Shown: in pieces, positions 19,773 through 30,358 of the stretch
Layout: every line of letters begins with the position of its first letter
Position numbering within the stretch: the first letter of the stretch is position 1
Source: Firmicutes bacterium ADurb.Bin193
GTDB lineage: Bacteria; Bacillota; Clostridia; Monoglobales; Firm-18
Direction: 5' to 3'
Length of the DNA: 64,000 nucleotides
NCBI GenBank assembly: GCA_002070105.1
Contig: MWCQ01000004.1
Span: 88,770 to 152,769, forward strand
Notes under the pieces: generated by a model
Database searches by the model: none
The model's input: the letters and a program-made list of their open reading frames with translations, nothing else
What the model was told of the DNA's origin: nothing
Translations under genes and position numbers: made by a program

Positions 19773-20867
19773 ATGTATGAAATGGATGTAAAAGCTTTTT
19801 GGGAAGAAAACAGCAAGTGTTTTGAGCCGTTTTCGACAAACAAGCCCAGAGTTCCCATGAATTTTTGGCTTGACGACCATTTTTTGCTGGAGTACATGAA
19901 GCTGCCGTCCACACTTAAATATTACAATGACGCGGCCTATCGCAGAGAGGTTAATACCCGTTTCAACGACGAGATGGAAAGGCTTTTGGGCAGGCGTTTT
20001 ATAAACGAGGAAATCTATCCCGAAAAAGACCCCGTGCGTTTTGAGTGCATTATGGGGGCACATTGGGAGCTTTCGGAGGGCGGTACGCCGTGGCTTGAGA
20101 CCGATGTGAAGGATATTGAGGATGTTAAGGCGCTTATTTATAAGTATAAAAAGCTGGATATGAAAAAAGCGGCTTTCCCCGAAGGGTGGCAGGAATCAAG
20201 AGAGCAGTATGAGAAGACAACGGGTAAAAAACTGCGTTTAGGCGGGGGCGGCTCCAGAGGACCGGCAACAATGGCAACCAGTATTCTCGGCACGGAAAAC
20301 ACCTGTATTTTTATTATGGAAGAGCCGGAGATAATGGACGAATTTTTTGCGTATTTGGCGCACAAGCTTATAGAATACCATAATGTGCTTATGGAAGCTA
20401 CGGATAATACGGATAACAGAAATGGCTATAACATAGCGGATGACAACTGTTATCTTTTCCCGCCCAAGCATTACGAAAGATTTTGCGCGCCTGTTTTGGA
20501 AAAACTGTTTAAGGAATTTTCTCCGAAGCCATGTCACAAAAGGCGTCAGCATTCCGACAGCGATATGGGCCATTTAATGGGTATACTGAACGACCTTGGC
20601 GTAAACACCGTTAATTTCGGCCCCAATATTCATCCGGGCGACATAAGAAAAGCAATGCCAAAGGCGGTAATCGAGGGCCAGATGCCCCCGTTTACTTTAA
20701 GAAACAGCGGGCCTGATGAAATCATAAATATTGTAAAGCGTGATATTGAAGCCGTGGGCGGTGACGGCGGCCTTGTGGAGTGTACCGCCGGAAGTGTTGC
20801 GGGCGGAACGCCGATAGAAAACATCTTGGTATATATGTGGGCGGTAGAACAATACGGAAGGTATTAA
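19773..20867 (+). CDS. Uroporphyrinogen decarboxylase (URO-D) fold protein
   Basis: A 364-residue TIM-barrel protein of the URO-D/methyltransferase superfamily. It has the superfamily C-terminal pattern (GGLVECTAGSVAGGTPIENILVYM), but the strict HemE motifs are not evident, and no heme genes surround it. In Clostridia such proteins are often near corrinoid methyltransferase or sugar genes; here the next gene, 12 bases on, is a rhamnosidase. I would not assign it to heme synthesis. The C-H-K-RR-QHSD segment near 250-265 is a candidate metal or active site. Confidence 0.75.
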   Translation: MYEMDVKAFWEENSKCFEPFSTNKPRVPMNFWLDDHFLLEYMKLPSTLKYYNDAAYRREVNTRFNDEMERLLGRRFINEEIYPEKDPVRFECIMGAHWELSEGGTPWLETDVKDIEDVKALIYKYKKLDMKKAAFPEGWQESREQYEKTTGKKLRLGGGGSRGPATMATSILGTENTCIFIMEEPEIMDEFFAYLAHKLIEYHNVLMEATDNTDNRNGYNIADDNCYLFPPKHYERFCAPVLEKLFKEFSPKPCHKRRQHSDSDMGHLMGILNDLGVNTVNFGPNIHPGDIRKAMPKAVIEGQMPPFTLRNSGPDEIINIVKRDIEAVGGDGGLVECTAGSVAGGTPIENILVYMWAVEQYGRY

Positions 20868-20879
20868 GGAGAAATTACT

Positions 20880-23723
20880 ATGGATTGGCATGCAAAATGG
20901 ATATGGGACAGCGGTGAGGAAAAGCCGAGAAACAAATGGCTGTGCTTCAGGAGGAATGTAACGATTAACGAAAAGCCGCAAAGCGCCTGCCTGCATATTA
21001 CGGCGGACAGCCGCTATGAATTGTATGTCAACGGGGCAAGAATCGGCAACGGCCCTGTAAGAAGCTGGCCTTTTGAGCTTTCATACGATACATATAACCT
21101 TACGGATATGTTGACAACGGGCGTTAACTGTATTGCTGTTTTCGTAACGCATTACGGAACCTCGACAATGCAGTACTGCCTCGGAAGAGGCGGCATGATA
21201 GCGCAGCTTGATTTGGTTTACGGTAGCGGAAGCAAACAGACGATCGGTACCGACCGAAGCTGGAAATGCAAGGAGCACGACGGATATCAAAGAAACTCGT
21301 TGCGCATCAGTCCGACGCAAGCGTGGATGGAGATTTTTAATGCGAATAACTCTTTGTGGGATTGGACTTTACCCTGCTATGACGATACGGCGTGGGAAAA
21401 CAGCCGGGAAATCGGAGCGTGCGGTATTAAGCTGTGGGGTATGCCTGTTCCGAGGGATATTCCTTTTTTGAGGGACGAGCCCGTTTATCCGAAAATGGTT
21501 GAGGGAATGCGCATTGTAAAGCCTGTGGGCCAGGTCGTTTCCGTGGATATGCAGGAGATTTTCACCGGAGAGGTTGACGACAGGGTAAAAAAGAATATAC
21601 TCGGATATTTTTGCACAGTTATCCGGTCGCCTGAGGATATGCGGGCTAAAATTCATTTCCCCATATTCAAATGGATGGGGATATTCGGGCGGTTCAAGCT
21701 GAACGGACAAGTGTACGAGCCCGATTCCGAGCCTTGCACGGTGGAGGTTTCGCTTCAAAAAGGCGATAATCTTTTTATAATGGATATAAGCGGCATTTAC
21801 CGCGATATTCTTGTGCATATGTGTATCGAAGCCGAGGCGCCCGTAAGCTTTCGCTCGCCTCTCGGCGGAAACGGCGGGTTTATCTGTGTCGGGCCTTTTG
21901 AATGCAAACCGATTTTGCAGATCGGTGAAAATATTGATTTTTCCGTTGATAAGGAAAACGCCGATTATAAAAAATTTTGGGATATAGAAAGCGAATACGA
22001 ACTGAAAGATTTTGCCGATTACATAAAATATGTACCCTCCGACCATGTATGCAGTGAAAATATTATGACAATTATGATCTGTCAAAATGTTATTTCCGCA
22101 AGCCCCGTATCTTATGATATGCAAAATATGATTATCCCCAACGACAGCTTTAGCTTAATAGAGCCGCGTAGTGGCGGCGATACGGAAATAATCGTTGACA
22201 TGGGCAGGGAGGTTTCGGGCTATATTGAATTTGATATAGATGCGCCAAAGGGGACGATTATAGATTTTTGCTTTACAGAGGCAATGCAGGGCGGCGAGCC
22301 CGAATATATGAATAAAATGTTTAACACCATGCGGTATGTAGCGCGTGAGGGCAGGCAAAGCTACCGCTCGGTGATAAGAAGGGGGTTTAGATATATAGTC
22401 ATCGCCCTGCGCAATTATAACAGGGCTGTGCGCTTTTACCGCCTGCACACAAATCTCAATACATATCCCGTAGCCGAATTAGGAAGTTTCAAATGCTCAA
22501 ACGGCAGGATGAACGAACTGTGGGAGATGTCCAAGCACACCACACGCCTATGTATGGAGGACACCTTTGTAGACTGCCCCTCATACGAGCAGAATTTCTG
22601 GCTTGGGGACACAAGAACGGAATCCCTGGCTAATTATTACGCCTTCGGCGCTTATGATATTGTCAAACGCTGTTTAAAGCTTGCGCCAAAATCCCTTTTC
22701 AGGAGCAAATTGCCCGAATCACAGGGACCGGGGGCTTTCAGAAATATTTTACCCGCATGGTCATTCTTATGGATAATGGCGTGCAGGGAATATTATGAAT
22801 ATACAGGCGACAAGGAATTGTTGGCGGAAGTGTTCCCGCACCTTATGGTTACTGCCGAAAACTGCCGCAATTATTATATTAATGAACAGGGCTTATTCCA
22901 AATCAATGCATGGAACCTTCTTGAGTGGGCAAAAATGGACACCCCCGGAGCGGGTGTGATATCACATCAGAATATGGAGCTGTATAAGGCTTTGACGGAT
23001 ATTGCGTACATAGCCGAACAGCTTAATAAGAATACCGAAAAAATATGGCTTACGGATTTTGCAAACAAGCTCAAAAAGGCAATAAACAAATACTTGTGGG
23101 ATGAAGATAAGGGCCTGTACTTTGACTGCATTCATTCAAACGGAGAAAAATCAAAAATATACAGTATTCAGACCAATATCATGGCGTATTTGTGCGATTG
23201 TATCGATGAAACACGGACAGAGCGCGTTGAAAAATACATCACTGATTTATCCGAGGGGAAAGCATGGATAGGAAGCCCTTTTATGACATTCTTTCATTTG
23301 GAAGCCTTATTTAAGGCGGGTGTTGCGGGTGAGGCCATATTAAATTATATGGATGACTGCTGGGATGAAATGCTGCGCGAGGATGCGACCACCTGTTGGG
23401 AAACATTTAAAAATACGAGAAGCCGCTGCCATGCATGGTCAGCCGCACCGGCATATATTCTGAGCGCATTCGTATTGGGCATAAGGCCAGCCAAACCGGG
23501 TTGCAGCGAAGTAATGGTTGATTTTGATACAAGCGGTCTTAGTTGGGCAAGAGGCTCAATTCCGACGCCTTTGGGAAGAATCGATATTAACTGGGAGGTA
23601 AAGAATCAAAGCATAACCGTAAATATCCGCGGACCCGAAAATATCCGTTACATAATCGGGAATAAAGTGAAAATACATAACAACACAAAAATATTGATAA
23701 ACGGGCAGGAGATAGCCGTCTAA
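20880..23723 (+). CDS. Alpha-L-rhamnosidase, GH78-like
   Basis: A glycoside hydrolase that removes terminal alpha-L-rhamnose from plant or microbial glycans. The 947 residues match the family plan: N-terminal beta-sandwich (WHAKWIW... LYVNGARIGNGPVRSW), further beta domains, a catalytic (alpha/alpha)6 barrel from about residue 530 (CMEDTFVDCPSYEQNFWLGDTRTE), and a C-terminal beta domain. No signal peptide is visible, so it probably acts inside the cell on imported oligosaccharides. It ends the M24/URO-D/rhamnosidase run. Confidence 0.85.
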   Translation: MDWHAKWIWDSGEEKPRNKWLCFRRNVTINEKPQSACLHITADSRYELYVNGARIGNGPVRSWPFELSYDTYNLTDMLTTGVNCIAVFVTHYGTSTMQYCLGRGGMIAQLDLVYGSGSKQTIGTDRSWKCKEHDGYQRNSLRISPTQAWMEIFNANNSLWDWTLPCYDDTAWENSREIGACGIKLWGMPVPRDIPFLRDEPVYPKMVEGMRIVKPVGQVVSVDMQEIFTGEVDDRVKKNILGYFCTVIRSPEDMRAKIHFPIFKWMGIFGRFKLNGQVYEPDSEPCTVEVSLQKGDNLFIMDISGIYRDILVHMCIEAEAPVSFRSPLGGNGGFICVGPFECKPILQIGENIDFSVDKENADYKKFWDIESEYELKDFADYIKYVPSDHVCSENIMTIMICQNVISASPVSYDMQNMIIPNDSFSLIEPRSGGDTEIIVDMGREVSGYIEFDIDAPKGTIIDFCFTEAMQGGEPEYMNKMFNTMRYVAREGRQSYRSVIRRGFRYIVIALRNYNRAVRFYRLHTNLNTYPVAELGSFKCSNGRMNELWEMSKHTTRLCMEDTFVDCPSYEQNFWLGDTRTESLANYYAFGAYDIVKRCLKLAPKSLFRSKLPESQGPGAFRNILPAWSFLWIMACREYYEYTGDKELLAEVFPHLMVTAENCRNYYINEQGLFQINAWNLLEWAKMDTPGAGVISHQNMELYKALTDIAYIAEQLNKNTEKIWLTDFANKLKKAINKYLWDEDKGLYFDCIHSNGEKSKIYSIQTNIMAYLCDCIDETRTERVEKYITDLSEGKAWIGSPFMTFFHLEALFKAGVAGEAILNYMDDCWDEMLREDATTCWETFKNTRSRCHAWSAAPAYILSAFVLGIRPAKPGCSEVMVDFDTSGLSWARGSIPTPLGRIDINWEVKNQSITVNIRGPENIRYIIGNKVKIHNNTKILINGQEIAV

Positions 23724-23727
23724 ACAA

Positions 23728-23762
23728 ACGCCGTACAATCTAAAAGTCAGGTTGTATGGCGT
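23728..23762 (+). terminator. Hairpin after the rhamnosidase gene
   Basis: Eleven-base arms ACGCCGTACAA / TTGTATGGCGT (one G-T pair) with a short T tract downstream. Confidence 0.55.
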
Positions 23763-23895
23763 ATACTATTTTAGCCTGTTGTTGACAGCTTAGACGGTTT
23801 TTTCATCCCTTACTGCCGCGAAGGTTCGGATTTTACCCCGTGTTACTACCATACCAATACTGTATAAAGCTTCCGTGAATGGTAAGAATCGTGCT

Positions 23896-23924
23896 TTGAC
23901 ATAGGTTGTCGGCTGTTGTATAAT
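23896..23924 (+). promoter_or_regulatory. Perfect-consensus sigma-A promoter
   Basis: TTGACA (23896-23901), 17-base spacer, TATAAT (23919-23924). Two purine-rich stretches follow (AGGAGG at about 23931 and GGGGGAG at about 23950); the second is the ribosome site for the ATG at 23962. Confidence 0.9.
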
Positions 23925-23961
23925 CTACGCAGGAGGTTGTTTTTCTCAAGGGGGAGAAAGT

Positions 23962-24843
23962 ATGAGAAAGATAATCAGAATGCTAACAGCCGCATTAACC
24001 GCTTTAGCGCTTATAGCAGCGCCGTCCGCGGTTTTCGCGGCAGAGTACCCGATTGTAAAGCTGGGTAGCACGGGACCGGATGCGGCGGCGGTACAGAGCC
24101 TGCTCAACGACCATGGCTTTAACCTTACGGTTGACGGGAAAATCGGTTCGGCAAGCGTAGCCGCCATACGGGCGTTCCAAAGCGCAGCCGGCATTACACC
24201 CGACGGAATTGCGGGCGGAGCTACTCTTGAAAGGCTTACACTGACATTAAGGTACGGCTCAAGGGGGAGGGGTGTCCCCGCGCTTCAATACCTGCTTAAA
24301 CAGAAGTGGGGATTTGGAGTAAGCATTGACGGTATTTTCGGTTACGGCACCGAGACGGCGGTTAAAAGCTTTCAGAGCAATGCGGGGATTGCAAGCGACG
24401 GAATAGTCGGACAGACGACATGGAAAAACCTGTTTTCATCCGCAACTCCGAAGCCGACACCGAAACCGACAGACAAGCCGTCACAAAAGGCCTCCGACAT
24501 TGCAATAGCGAAAGCGAAATCCCTGTTAGGCTCAACCGCATACTATGGATATTGCCAAAGATTTGTCCGCATATCCTTTGAAGCGGCCGGAATAATGGGG
24601 TACGCATCAACAGCCAATGAGGCATGGAGCAAGTGGGGTGTATCCACCTCATCCAATAACATTCCCAAGGGCGCAATAGTGTATTTTAATACCTCGTCAA
24701 GCGGCCATGCGGGAATTTATATGGGAGACGGAAATGTAATACATGCGGTTCAAACCGTAAAAATTGAATCCTTTGAGGCGCTAAAGGCGAAATACGGCTA
24801 TAAAGGCTGGGGATATCAGGGCGGTGTAAATCCGAACCTGTAA
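23962..24843 (+). CDS. Secreted cell-wall hydrolase: two peptidoglycan-binding domains plus NlpC/P60- or CHAP-like domain
   Basis: Probably cuts peptidoglycan peptides outside the cell. The 293 residues have a signal peptide (1-26, cleavage near VFA/AEY), two PG_binding_1 repeats (about 32-93 and 98-158, each ending with the DGI-G motif), a Pro/Thr/Lys linker (162-175) and a C-terminal cysteine-peptidase-like domain. Candidate catalytic residues are C198 in YGYCQRF, H249 in SGHAGIY and H261. Driven by the perfect promoter at 23896-23924 and followed by a strong terminator, so it is a single-gene unit with high expected expression. Confidence 0.87.
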   Translation: MRKIIRMLTAALTALALIAAPSAVFAAEYPIVKLGSTGPDAAAVQSLLNDHGFNLTVDGKIGSASVAAIRAFQSAAGITPDGIAGGATLERLTLTLRYGSRGRGVPALQYLLKQKWGFGVSIDGIFGYGTETAVKSFQSNAGIASDGIVGQTTWKNLFSSATPKPTPKPTDKPSQKASDIAIAKAKSLLGSTAYYGYCQRFVRISFEAAGIMGYASTANEAWSKWGVSTSSNNIPKGAIVYFNTSSSGHAGIYMGDGNVIHAVQTVKIESFEALKAKYGYKGWGYQGGVNPNL

Positions 24844-24864
24844 GAAAAGCACTTAAAATAGTTT

Positions 24865-24904
24865 AAAAAACCGCTTCGGGCAATAGTGTCCGAAGCGGTT
24901 TTTT
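24865..24904 (+). terminator. Strong intrinsic terminator
   Basis: Fifteen-base arms (24865-24879 and 24890-24904; core CCGCTTCGG/CCGAAGCGG) with flanking A and T runs. Confidence 0.92.
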
Positions 24905-25222
24905 CCTTTCTGAACTTAAGGTTTAAATTTAACAAACAGCACGCCGAGGTCGTCGTGCCCTACAATCCTGTTCGGCTTGGCTTATCCGGTCCAATCAATA
25001 TTTTCGCTGTATTTTAATATAAAATATATGTAAATTTTTATAGACATTAAAAAATTTTTATGATAAAATAAATGCAAATTAAGGAAATAAAATCCAATAG
25101 GCTTTATAGAGTTATATTTATTGAATTGATTGAAGAAAATTATAATAATCTCGTAAATTGTATAGCGACAGTGTTGTTTCGGTGAAAATAAAAACTTTAA
25201 AAACAGAGGATGTGGATGCCGT
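24905..25222. other. AT-rich intergenic stretch with a possible gene stub
   Basis: No gene is supported. On the minus strand at about 24914-24977 a short open stretch ends KPNRIVGHDDLGVLFVKFKP then stop; it looks like the tail of a lost coding sequence, but only about 20 codons remain. The rest is AT-rich leader of the surface protein gene. Confidence 0.4.
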
Positions 25223-28200
25223 ATGAAAAGGTATGTTTATTCACTATTGGGTTTATCTCTAATCGCCGTATTGCTTTTATTCCATCAGAATTCGGTAAGA
25301 GCCGCGCCGGGGGGCGACATCTTTGCTTATACCATAGATAAAGGCGCGGCAACCATAACCGCTTGTTCCCCGGCGGCAAACCGGATCAATCACTATCCCT
25401 GAAAATTTAGAAGGCTATACCGTTATAGCCATAGCCGGCGGCGCTTTTTCGGGTTGCTCCGGCTTGACAAACATAACCGTACCGAGCAGTGTGACAAAAA
25501 TAGAAAGCGGCGCTTTTTCGGGTTGCAGCGGTCTTGTCAGCATAACCCTGCCGTTTGTCGGTTCGGCCGCATATCTGGACGGAACACCCGATGCGCTGTT
25601 TGGTTATATATTCGGAAGCAATGAATATACCGGCTCGGTATCGGTATATCAGTATTACTCAATTATACAAAATGCACGCTACTATTTACCCGCAAATCTC
25701 AAAAATGTCACTATAACCAACGCAACTCAAATTCCCTTCGGTGCATTTTACAACTGTAATATGTTAACGGGCATCAATATACCCGATACCGTTACAAGTA
25801 TCGGTGGCGATGCATTCTTTTGCTGCAGCGGTCTAACCGGTATTACTATTCCGAGCACAGTTACAAGCATTGGTGATAGTGCTTTTTGGGGTTGCAGCGG
25901 TCTAACCGGCAGCATTACCATTCCAAACGGTGTTACAAGCATTGGTCGTGAAACTTTTATGGACTGCAGAGGTCTCACTCAAATCAATATACCCAACACG
26001 GTTACAAGCATTAGTGATAGCGCTTTTTGGGGTTGCAGCGGTCTAACCGGCAATATTACTATCCCAAACAGTGTTACAAGCATTAGTGATTTCGCTTTTT
26101 GGGGTTGTAGCGGTCTAACCGACATCACTGTTCCGAACAGCGTTGTCAGTATCGGAAGCAAGGCTTTTGGAGGTTGTAGCGGTCTGACTGAAATAACTCT
26201 GCCGTTTGTCGGCTCGGCCGCAAATAAGGACGGAACGGCCGATGCGGTGTTTGGTTATATATTCGGAGGCATTGAATATACCGGCTCGGCACAGGTACTT
26301 CAGTATTACGGCTCCTCACAATATGCGTACTATTATATTCCCGCAAATCTCAAAAATGTCACTATAGTAAGCGCAACTCAAATTCCCTACGGTGCATTTT
26401 CCAGATGTAATATGTTAAAGGAAATCACTATACACAACACAGTTTCAGGCATTGGCGGCTATGCTTTCTATGAATGTAGCGGCCTTACCGGTATAACTAT
26501 TCCAACCACAGTAACAAGCATTGGCGGTCGTGCTTTTCAAGATTGCAGCGGTCTAACCGGTAGCATTACCATACCAAACGGTGTTACAAGCATTGATAAT
26601 AACACTTTTACAAACTGTACAGGCCTAACCCAAATCACAATACCAAACAGCGTTACATATATAGGAGAAGAAGCTTTTCGGAACTGTAGCGGCCTTACGG
26701 GTATCACTATACCGGACAGCGTTACCGGTATTGGCTACGGCGCTTTTTTGGGTTGCAGCGGTCTAATCGGCAACATTACCATTCCAAACGGTGTTACAAG
26801 CATTTTAGATTACACTTTTGCGGATTGCAGCAGTCTAACCGGCATCACAATACCAAACAGCGTTACCAAGATTAGCTATAAAGCTTTTGCGGGTTGCAGC
26901 GGTCTAACCGACATCACTGTACCGGACAGCGTTTCCAGTATTGGCATGAGTGCTTTTTCTGGTTGTAGTGGTCTGACCGAAATAACGCTCCCGTTTGTCG
27001 GCGCGGCCGTAAATAAGGACGAAACGCCCGATGCGCTGTTTGGATATATCTTTGGAAGCCAATACTATGACGGTTCAGCATTGTCATATCAGTATTATTG
27101 TTTGGGCGATTATTCAACCTATTACATTCCTGCTAATCTTAAAAAGGTTACAATAACCAACACCACAAATATTCCCTACGGTGCATTCTCCGATTGCCGA
27201 TTATTAACAAGCATATCAATTCCGGAAGGTGTGACAACAATACGACAGTCAGCGTTTGACACTTGTTTCGGTCTCACCGAATTTACAGTACCCGACAGCG
27301 TCACTCAAATAGAACCCGCTGCGTTTAATGGTTGTAAAGAGTTAAAAACTATAACAGTTCCCGACAGTGTCACGATCGGAATTAATGCCTTTAGCCGATC
27401 CACCACCGGAACGCTGATTATTTCAAATAATAGCGGGGCGATAGCTGATAATTATTTAAGCGGCAATAATTATTTTGATAAAGTATTTATCTCGGACGGT
27501 ATTTACTATATCGGAAAGGAAGCTTTCTATAATTTAGATAAGCTAACCACAGTAATAATCCCACAAACCGTCTCAAAAATCGGTGATAACGCTTTTACGG
27601 GCACCGCGTGGCTTACCAACCACCCGTCAACTTTTGTTGCGGTCGGCAAAGGTGTTTTGGTAAAATATAAAGGAAGCGCGAATGAAGTTTTAATCCCCGA
27701 TACCATCGGATTTATTGCGGGGCATGCTTTTTCAGGGAATAGTGTTTTAAGTATTATTGTTTCAAACTCAACAACCGAGATCGGGCAGTGCGCATTTTCG
27801 GGCTGTGCCCAGTTAACTGAAATAACAATCCCGCTAACCGTCGCGAAAATCGGTGAAAATGCGTTTTTTGATTCACCCTATGTGGTTATTAAGGGATATA
27901 CAAATTCGGTTGCGCACAAATACGCTTTGGATAATTTGTTATACTTTTCATCCATCGGAAATGCCGATAATGTTGCGCTTGAAATAAACAGCACGGTTCA
28001 AGCCTTGGAAGGTTTGTTGGTTATAAGCTGTAGGATGAATAAGGCGGTTTCGGGTTGTTTCATTCTGTGCGCCTTATATAACGCCGACAATAAATTGATA
28101 GCCTGGAAAGTCATACCGTCGGATGAGACTCTGTCATATTTTGAAACGGTTTTTCAGCAAACCGATGATACACATTCAGTGAAAATAATGGTTTGGGACA

Positions 28201-28253
28201 GCATAGACAATTGTAAAGCCATTACAAATACCGAAGCTAAAACGATACAGTAA
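25223..28253 (+). pseudogene. BspA-type leucine-rich-repeat surface protein, frameshifted near the N-terminus
   Basis: A secreted protein of tandem LRR_5 repeats (about 23 residues each, pattern TSIGDSAFWGCSGLTxITIPNSV), a type common on gut and soil Clostridia surfaces and thought to bind hosts or surfaces. The N-terminus at ATG 25223 encodes a signal peptide (MKRYVYSLLGLSLIAVLLLF...) and YTIDKGAATIT, then reaches a stop at 25400-25402. Removing one A from the AAA at 25378-25380 joins it in frame to the repeat region, giving about 1010 residues. Repeats lie in larger units that each contain a LPFVGSAA-KD-T-DA-FGYIFG insert and an IPANLKNVTI segment. The tail (VALEINSTVQALEGLL...) is a small beta domain; no sortase motif is seen. 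It may be a true inactivation, phase variation or a sequence error. Confidence 0.85.
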
Positions 28254-28296
28254 TGCTTTTTGCGCAGGAGAATTGACAGCTTTATAAACCTCATAA

Positions 28297-28329
28297 AAAA
28301 TGCAGACGGATTTAATCTGTCTGCATTTT
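28297..28329. terminator. Bidirectional terminator between the surface protein and rny
   Basis: Stem AAAATGCAGAC / GTCTGCATTTT, usable from both strands because both flanks carry A/T runs. Confidence 0.8.
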
Positions 28330-28372
28330 AAACATATTCATATTTTGCTAAACACGGATGATTCCCGCTGTT

Positions 28373-29941
28373 TTATTTTGCATATTCGATTGAACGAAGC
28401 TCTCGGATTACATTAACCTTAATCTGTCCGGGATACTCCATTTCGCTCTCGATTTTCTTTACTATATCCCTTGCGAGAAGAACCGTTTCTTCATCAGTAA
28501 CGCTTTCCGGCTTAACCATTATGCGAATCTCACGCCCTGCCTGAATAGCAAAGGATTTCTCAACCCCTGTAAAGGAGCTAGCAATTTCCTCAAGCTTTTC
28601 AAGGCGCTTGATGTATGTTTCGATATTTTCACGCCTTGCGCCGGGTCTTGCGGCGGAGATTGAATCTGCCGCCTGAACCAGACAGGCAACAAGCGTAGTA
28701 GGCTGAACATCGCCGTGGTGTGCCATAATGGTATGAATAATTTCATCATTTTCTTTGTACTTTTTCGCAAGGTCGGCGCCAATCGTAACATGGGAGCCCT
28801 CGACCTCATGGTCGACCGCCTTACCCAGGTCGTGCAAAAGGCCCGCTCTTTTTGCGAGGGCGATATCCGCACCAAGCTCTCCTGCCATAATTCCCGCAAG
28901 ATGCGAAACTTCGATAGAGTGATTTAACACATTCTGACCATAGCTTGTCCTGTATTTAAGCTTTCCGAGAAGTCGCACAATTTCAGGATGAAGCCCGTGA
29001 ACTCCTGTTTCAAAGGTTGTATGTTCACCCTCCTGCTTTATGATGTTTTCGACTTCCTTGCGGCTTCTTTCAACCGTTTCCTCAATTCGGGCGGGATGAA
29101 TTCTTCCGTCCGTGATAAGTTTTTCAAGGGTAAGCCTTGCAACCTCTCTTCTTATCGGGTCAAAGCCGGACAGAATAACCGCCTCAGGTGTATCGTCGAT
29201 AATAAGGTCAATGCCCGTAAGTGTTTCAAGCGCACGAATATTCCTTCCCTCACGCCCGATAATTCTACCCTTCATCTCGTCGTTGGGAAGAGGAACGACC
29301 GAAACGGTAACCTCGGCGGAGTGGTCGGCGGCACAGCGCTGTATAGCGCCGGCAACGATTTCCTTTGAGCGTTTTTCCGCATCTTCCTTCGCCTTATCCT
29401 CAATATCCTTAATCATAATTGCGGCTTCGTGGCGAACCTCGTTTTCGATTTTTTTAAGCAAATAATCCTTTGCCTCTTCGGCGGTAAACCCCGAAATTTT
29501 TTCAAGAAGCTCAATTTGCTTGCGGTGCGTACCCGCAATGTCTTCAAGCTTTGCATCAAGCTCCCTGCTCTTTTTTGCAAGATTTTCTTCTTTTTTCTCG
29601 ATATTTTCGATTTTACGGTCAATAGCTTCTTCTTTTTGCTGAACTCTGCGTTCCTGTCTTTGCATTTCGATTCGACGCTCTTTTATTTCCTTTTCTATCT
29701 CCGCTCTTTGCCGGATAGCGTCTTCTTTTGCCTCAAGCAACACTTCACGCCTTTTGTTTTCGGCCGCTTTTTCGGCATCGCTTATTATTTTTTTAGCTTG
29801 TTCTTCAGCCCCGCCGATTTCTGCTTCTGCAATTTTTGTTCTATATGCAATTCCTAAACGGAATGAAACAGCCGCAGCAACAATAATAAGAACAACAGCA
29901 ACAATAAGGATTATGACTTCAATAGTGTCGATATGTAACAC
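28373..29941 (-). CDS. rny: Ribonuclease Y
   Basis: RNase Y is the membrane-anchored endonuclease that starts mRNA decay in many Bacillota. The 522 residues show the expected order: one N-terminal membrane helix (about 7-28), a long charged coiled coil (about 30-170), a KH domain with [15 protein letters not shown] (about 232-246), and an HD domain with [11 protein letters not shown] and [12 protein letters not shown]. The start is uncertain. The GTG at 29941 overlaps the AGGAGG ribosome site itself, so translation may begin a few codons later. Confidence 0.95.
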   Translation of the reverse strand: MLHIDTIEVIILIVAVVLIIVAAAVSFRLGIAYRTKIAEAEIGGAEEQAKKIISDAEKAAENKRREVLLEAKEDAIRQRAEIEKEIKERRIEMQRQERRVQQKEEAIDRKIENIEKKEENLAKKSRELDAKLEDIAGTHRKQIELLEKISGFTAEEAKDYLLKKIENEVRHEAAIMIKDIEDKAKEDAEKRSKEIVAGAIQRCAADHSAEVTVSVVPLPNDEMKGRIIGREGRNIRALETLTGIDLIIDDTPEAVILSGFDPIRREVARLTLEKLITDGRIHPARIEETVERSRKEVENIIKQEGEHTTFETGVHGLHPEIVRLLGKLKYRTSYGQNVLNHSIEVSHLAGIMAGELGADIALAKRAGLLHDLGKAVDHEVEGSHVTIGADLAKKYKENDEIIHTIMAHHGDVQPTTLVACLVQAADSISAARPGARRENIETYIKRLEKLEEIASSFTGVEKSFAIQAGREIRIMVKPESVTDEETVLLARDIVKKIESEMEYPGQIKVNVIRELRSIEYAK

Positions 29942-30271
29942 CTCCTGAATATATTTTAAGTCATGTTATAGTACTTTAATCTGCGTAATTTTACGCACTA
30001 CAAAAAATAAATCCCGCCCTTATTTATTTTTTCGCATAAATCCCCGCCGTATGCGGAGATACTATTACAAATAAAGAACTTTAGCCGCCGTATTCGGATG
30101 AGTATTCGACAGCCCTTTTTTAACTTACGGAAAATTACGCGCTCCGCCGAACTTAACCCGCGGCGGAAGGATGCGTTTCGGGAAATGCTACGCGCCGAAA
30201 CGCATTTTAATTATAACATAACACATTATTATTTTAATATTTTTTGTCGATATTGTCAAGTTTATTTTTTC
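29942..30271. other. Structured intergenic region between rny and porG
   Basis: No gene seen. Several hairpins crowd this divergent gap: an AAAAAATAAAT/ATTTATTTTTT pair near 30003-30033, TCCGCCG/CGGCGGA at 30143-30167, and an 11-bp perfect stem ATGCGTTTCGG/CCGAAACGCAT at 30171-30205. Their role is unknown. Confidence 0.5.
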
Positions 30272-30300
30272 TTGACTTTTAAAGGTGTAATTGTTATAAT
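30272..30300 (+). promoter_or_regulatory. Sigma-A promoter of the porGDAB operon
   Basis: TTGACT (30272-30277), 17-base spacer, TATAAT (30295-30300); the porG ribosome site AAGGAGG follows. Confidence 0.85.
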
Positions 30301-30358
30301 TATTTGGGTTTGAATAAAGTTTGGCAATTTATTTGCAAATTAAGGAGGTAAAGCAAAG

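Noticed and set aside
19773..20867. Calling the URO-D-fold gene hemE
   Set aside because: The neighbours are not heme genes and the strict HemE signatures are not evident; only the superfamily is supported.
25464..28253. Regular short repeats that might be taken for a CRISPR array or satellite DNA
   Set aside because: The period is about 69 bases, in frame throughout, and translates as LRR_5 repeats with conserved Cys-Ser-Gly-Leu; there are no unique spacers.
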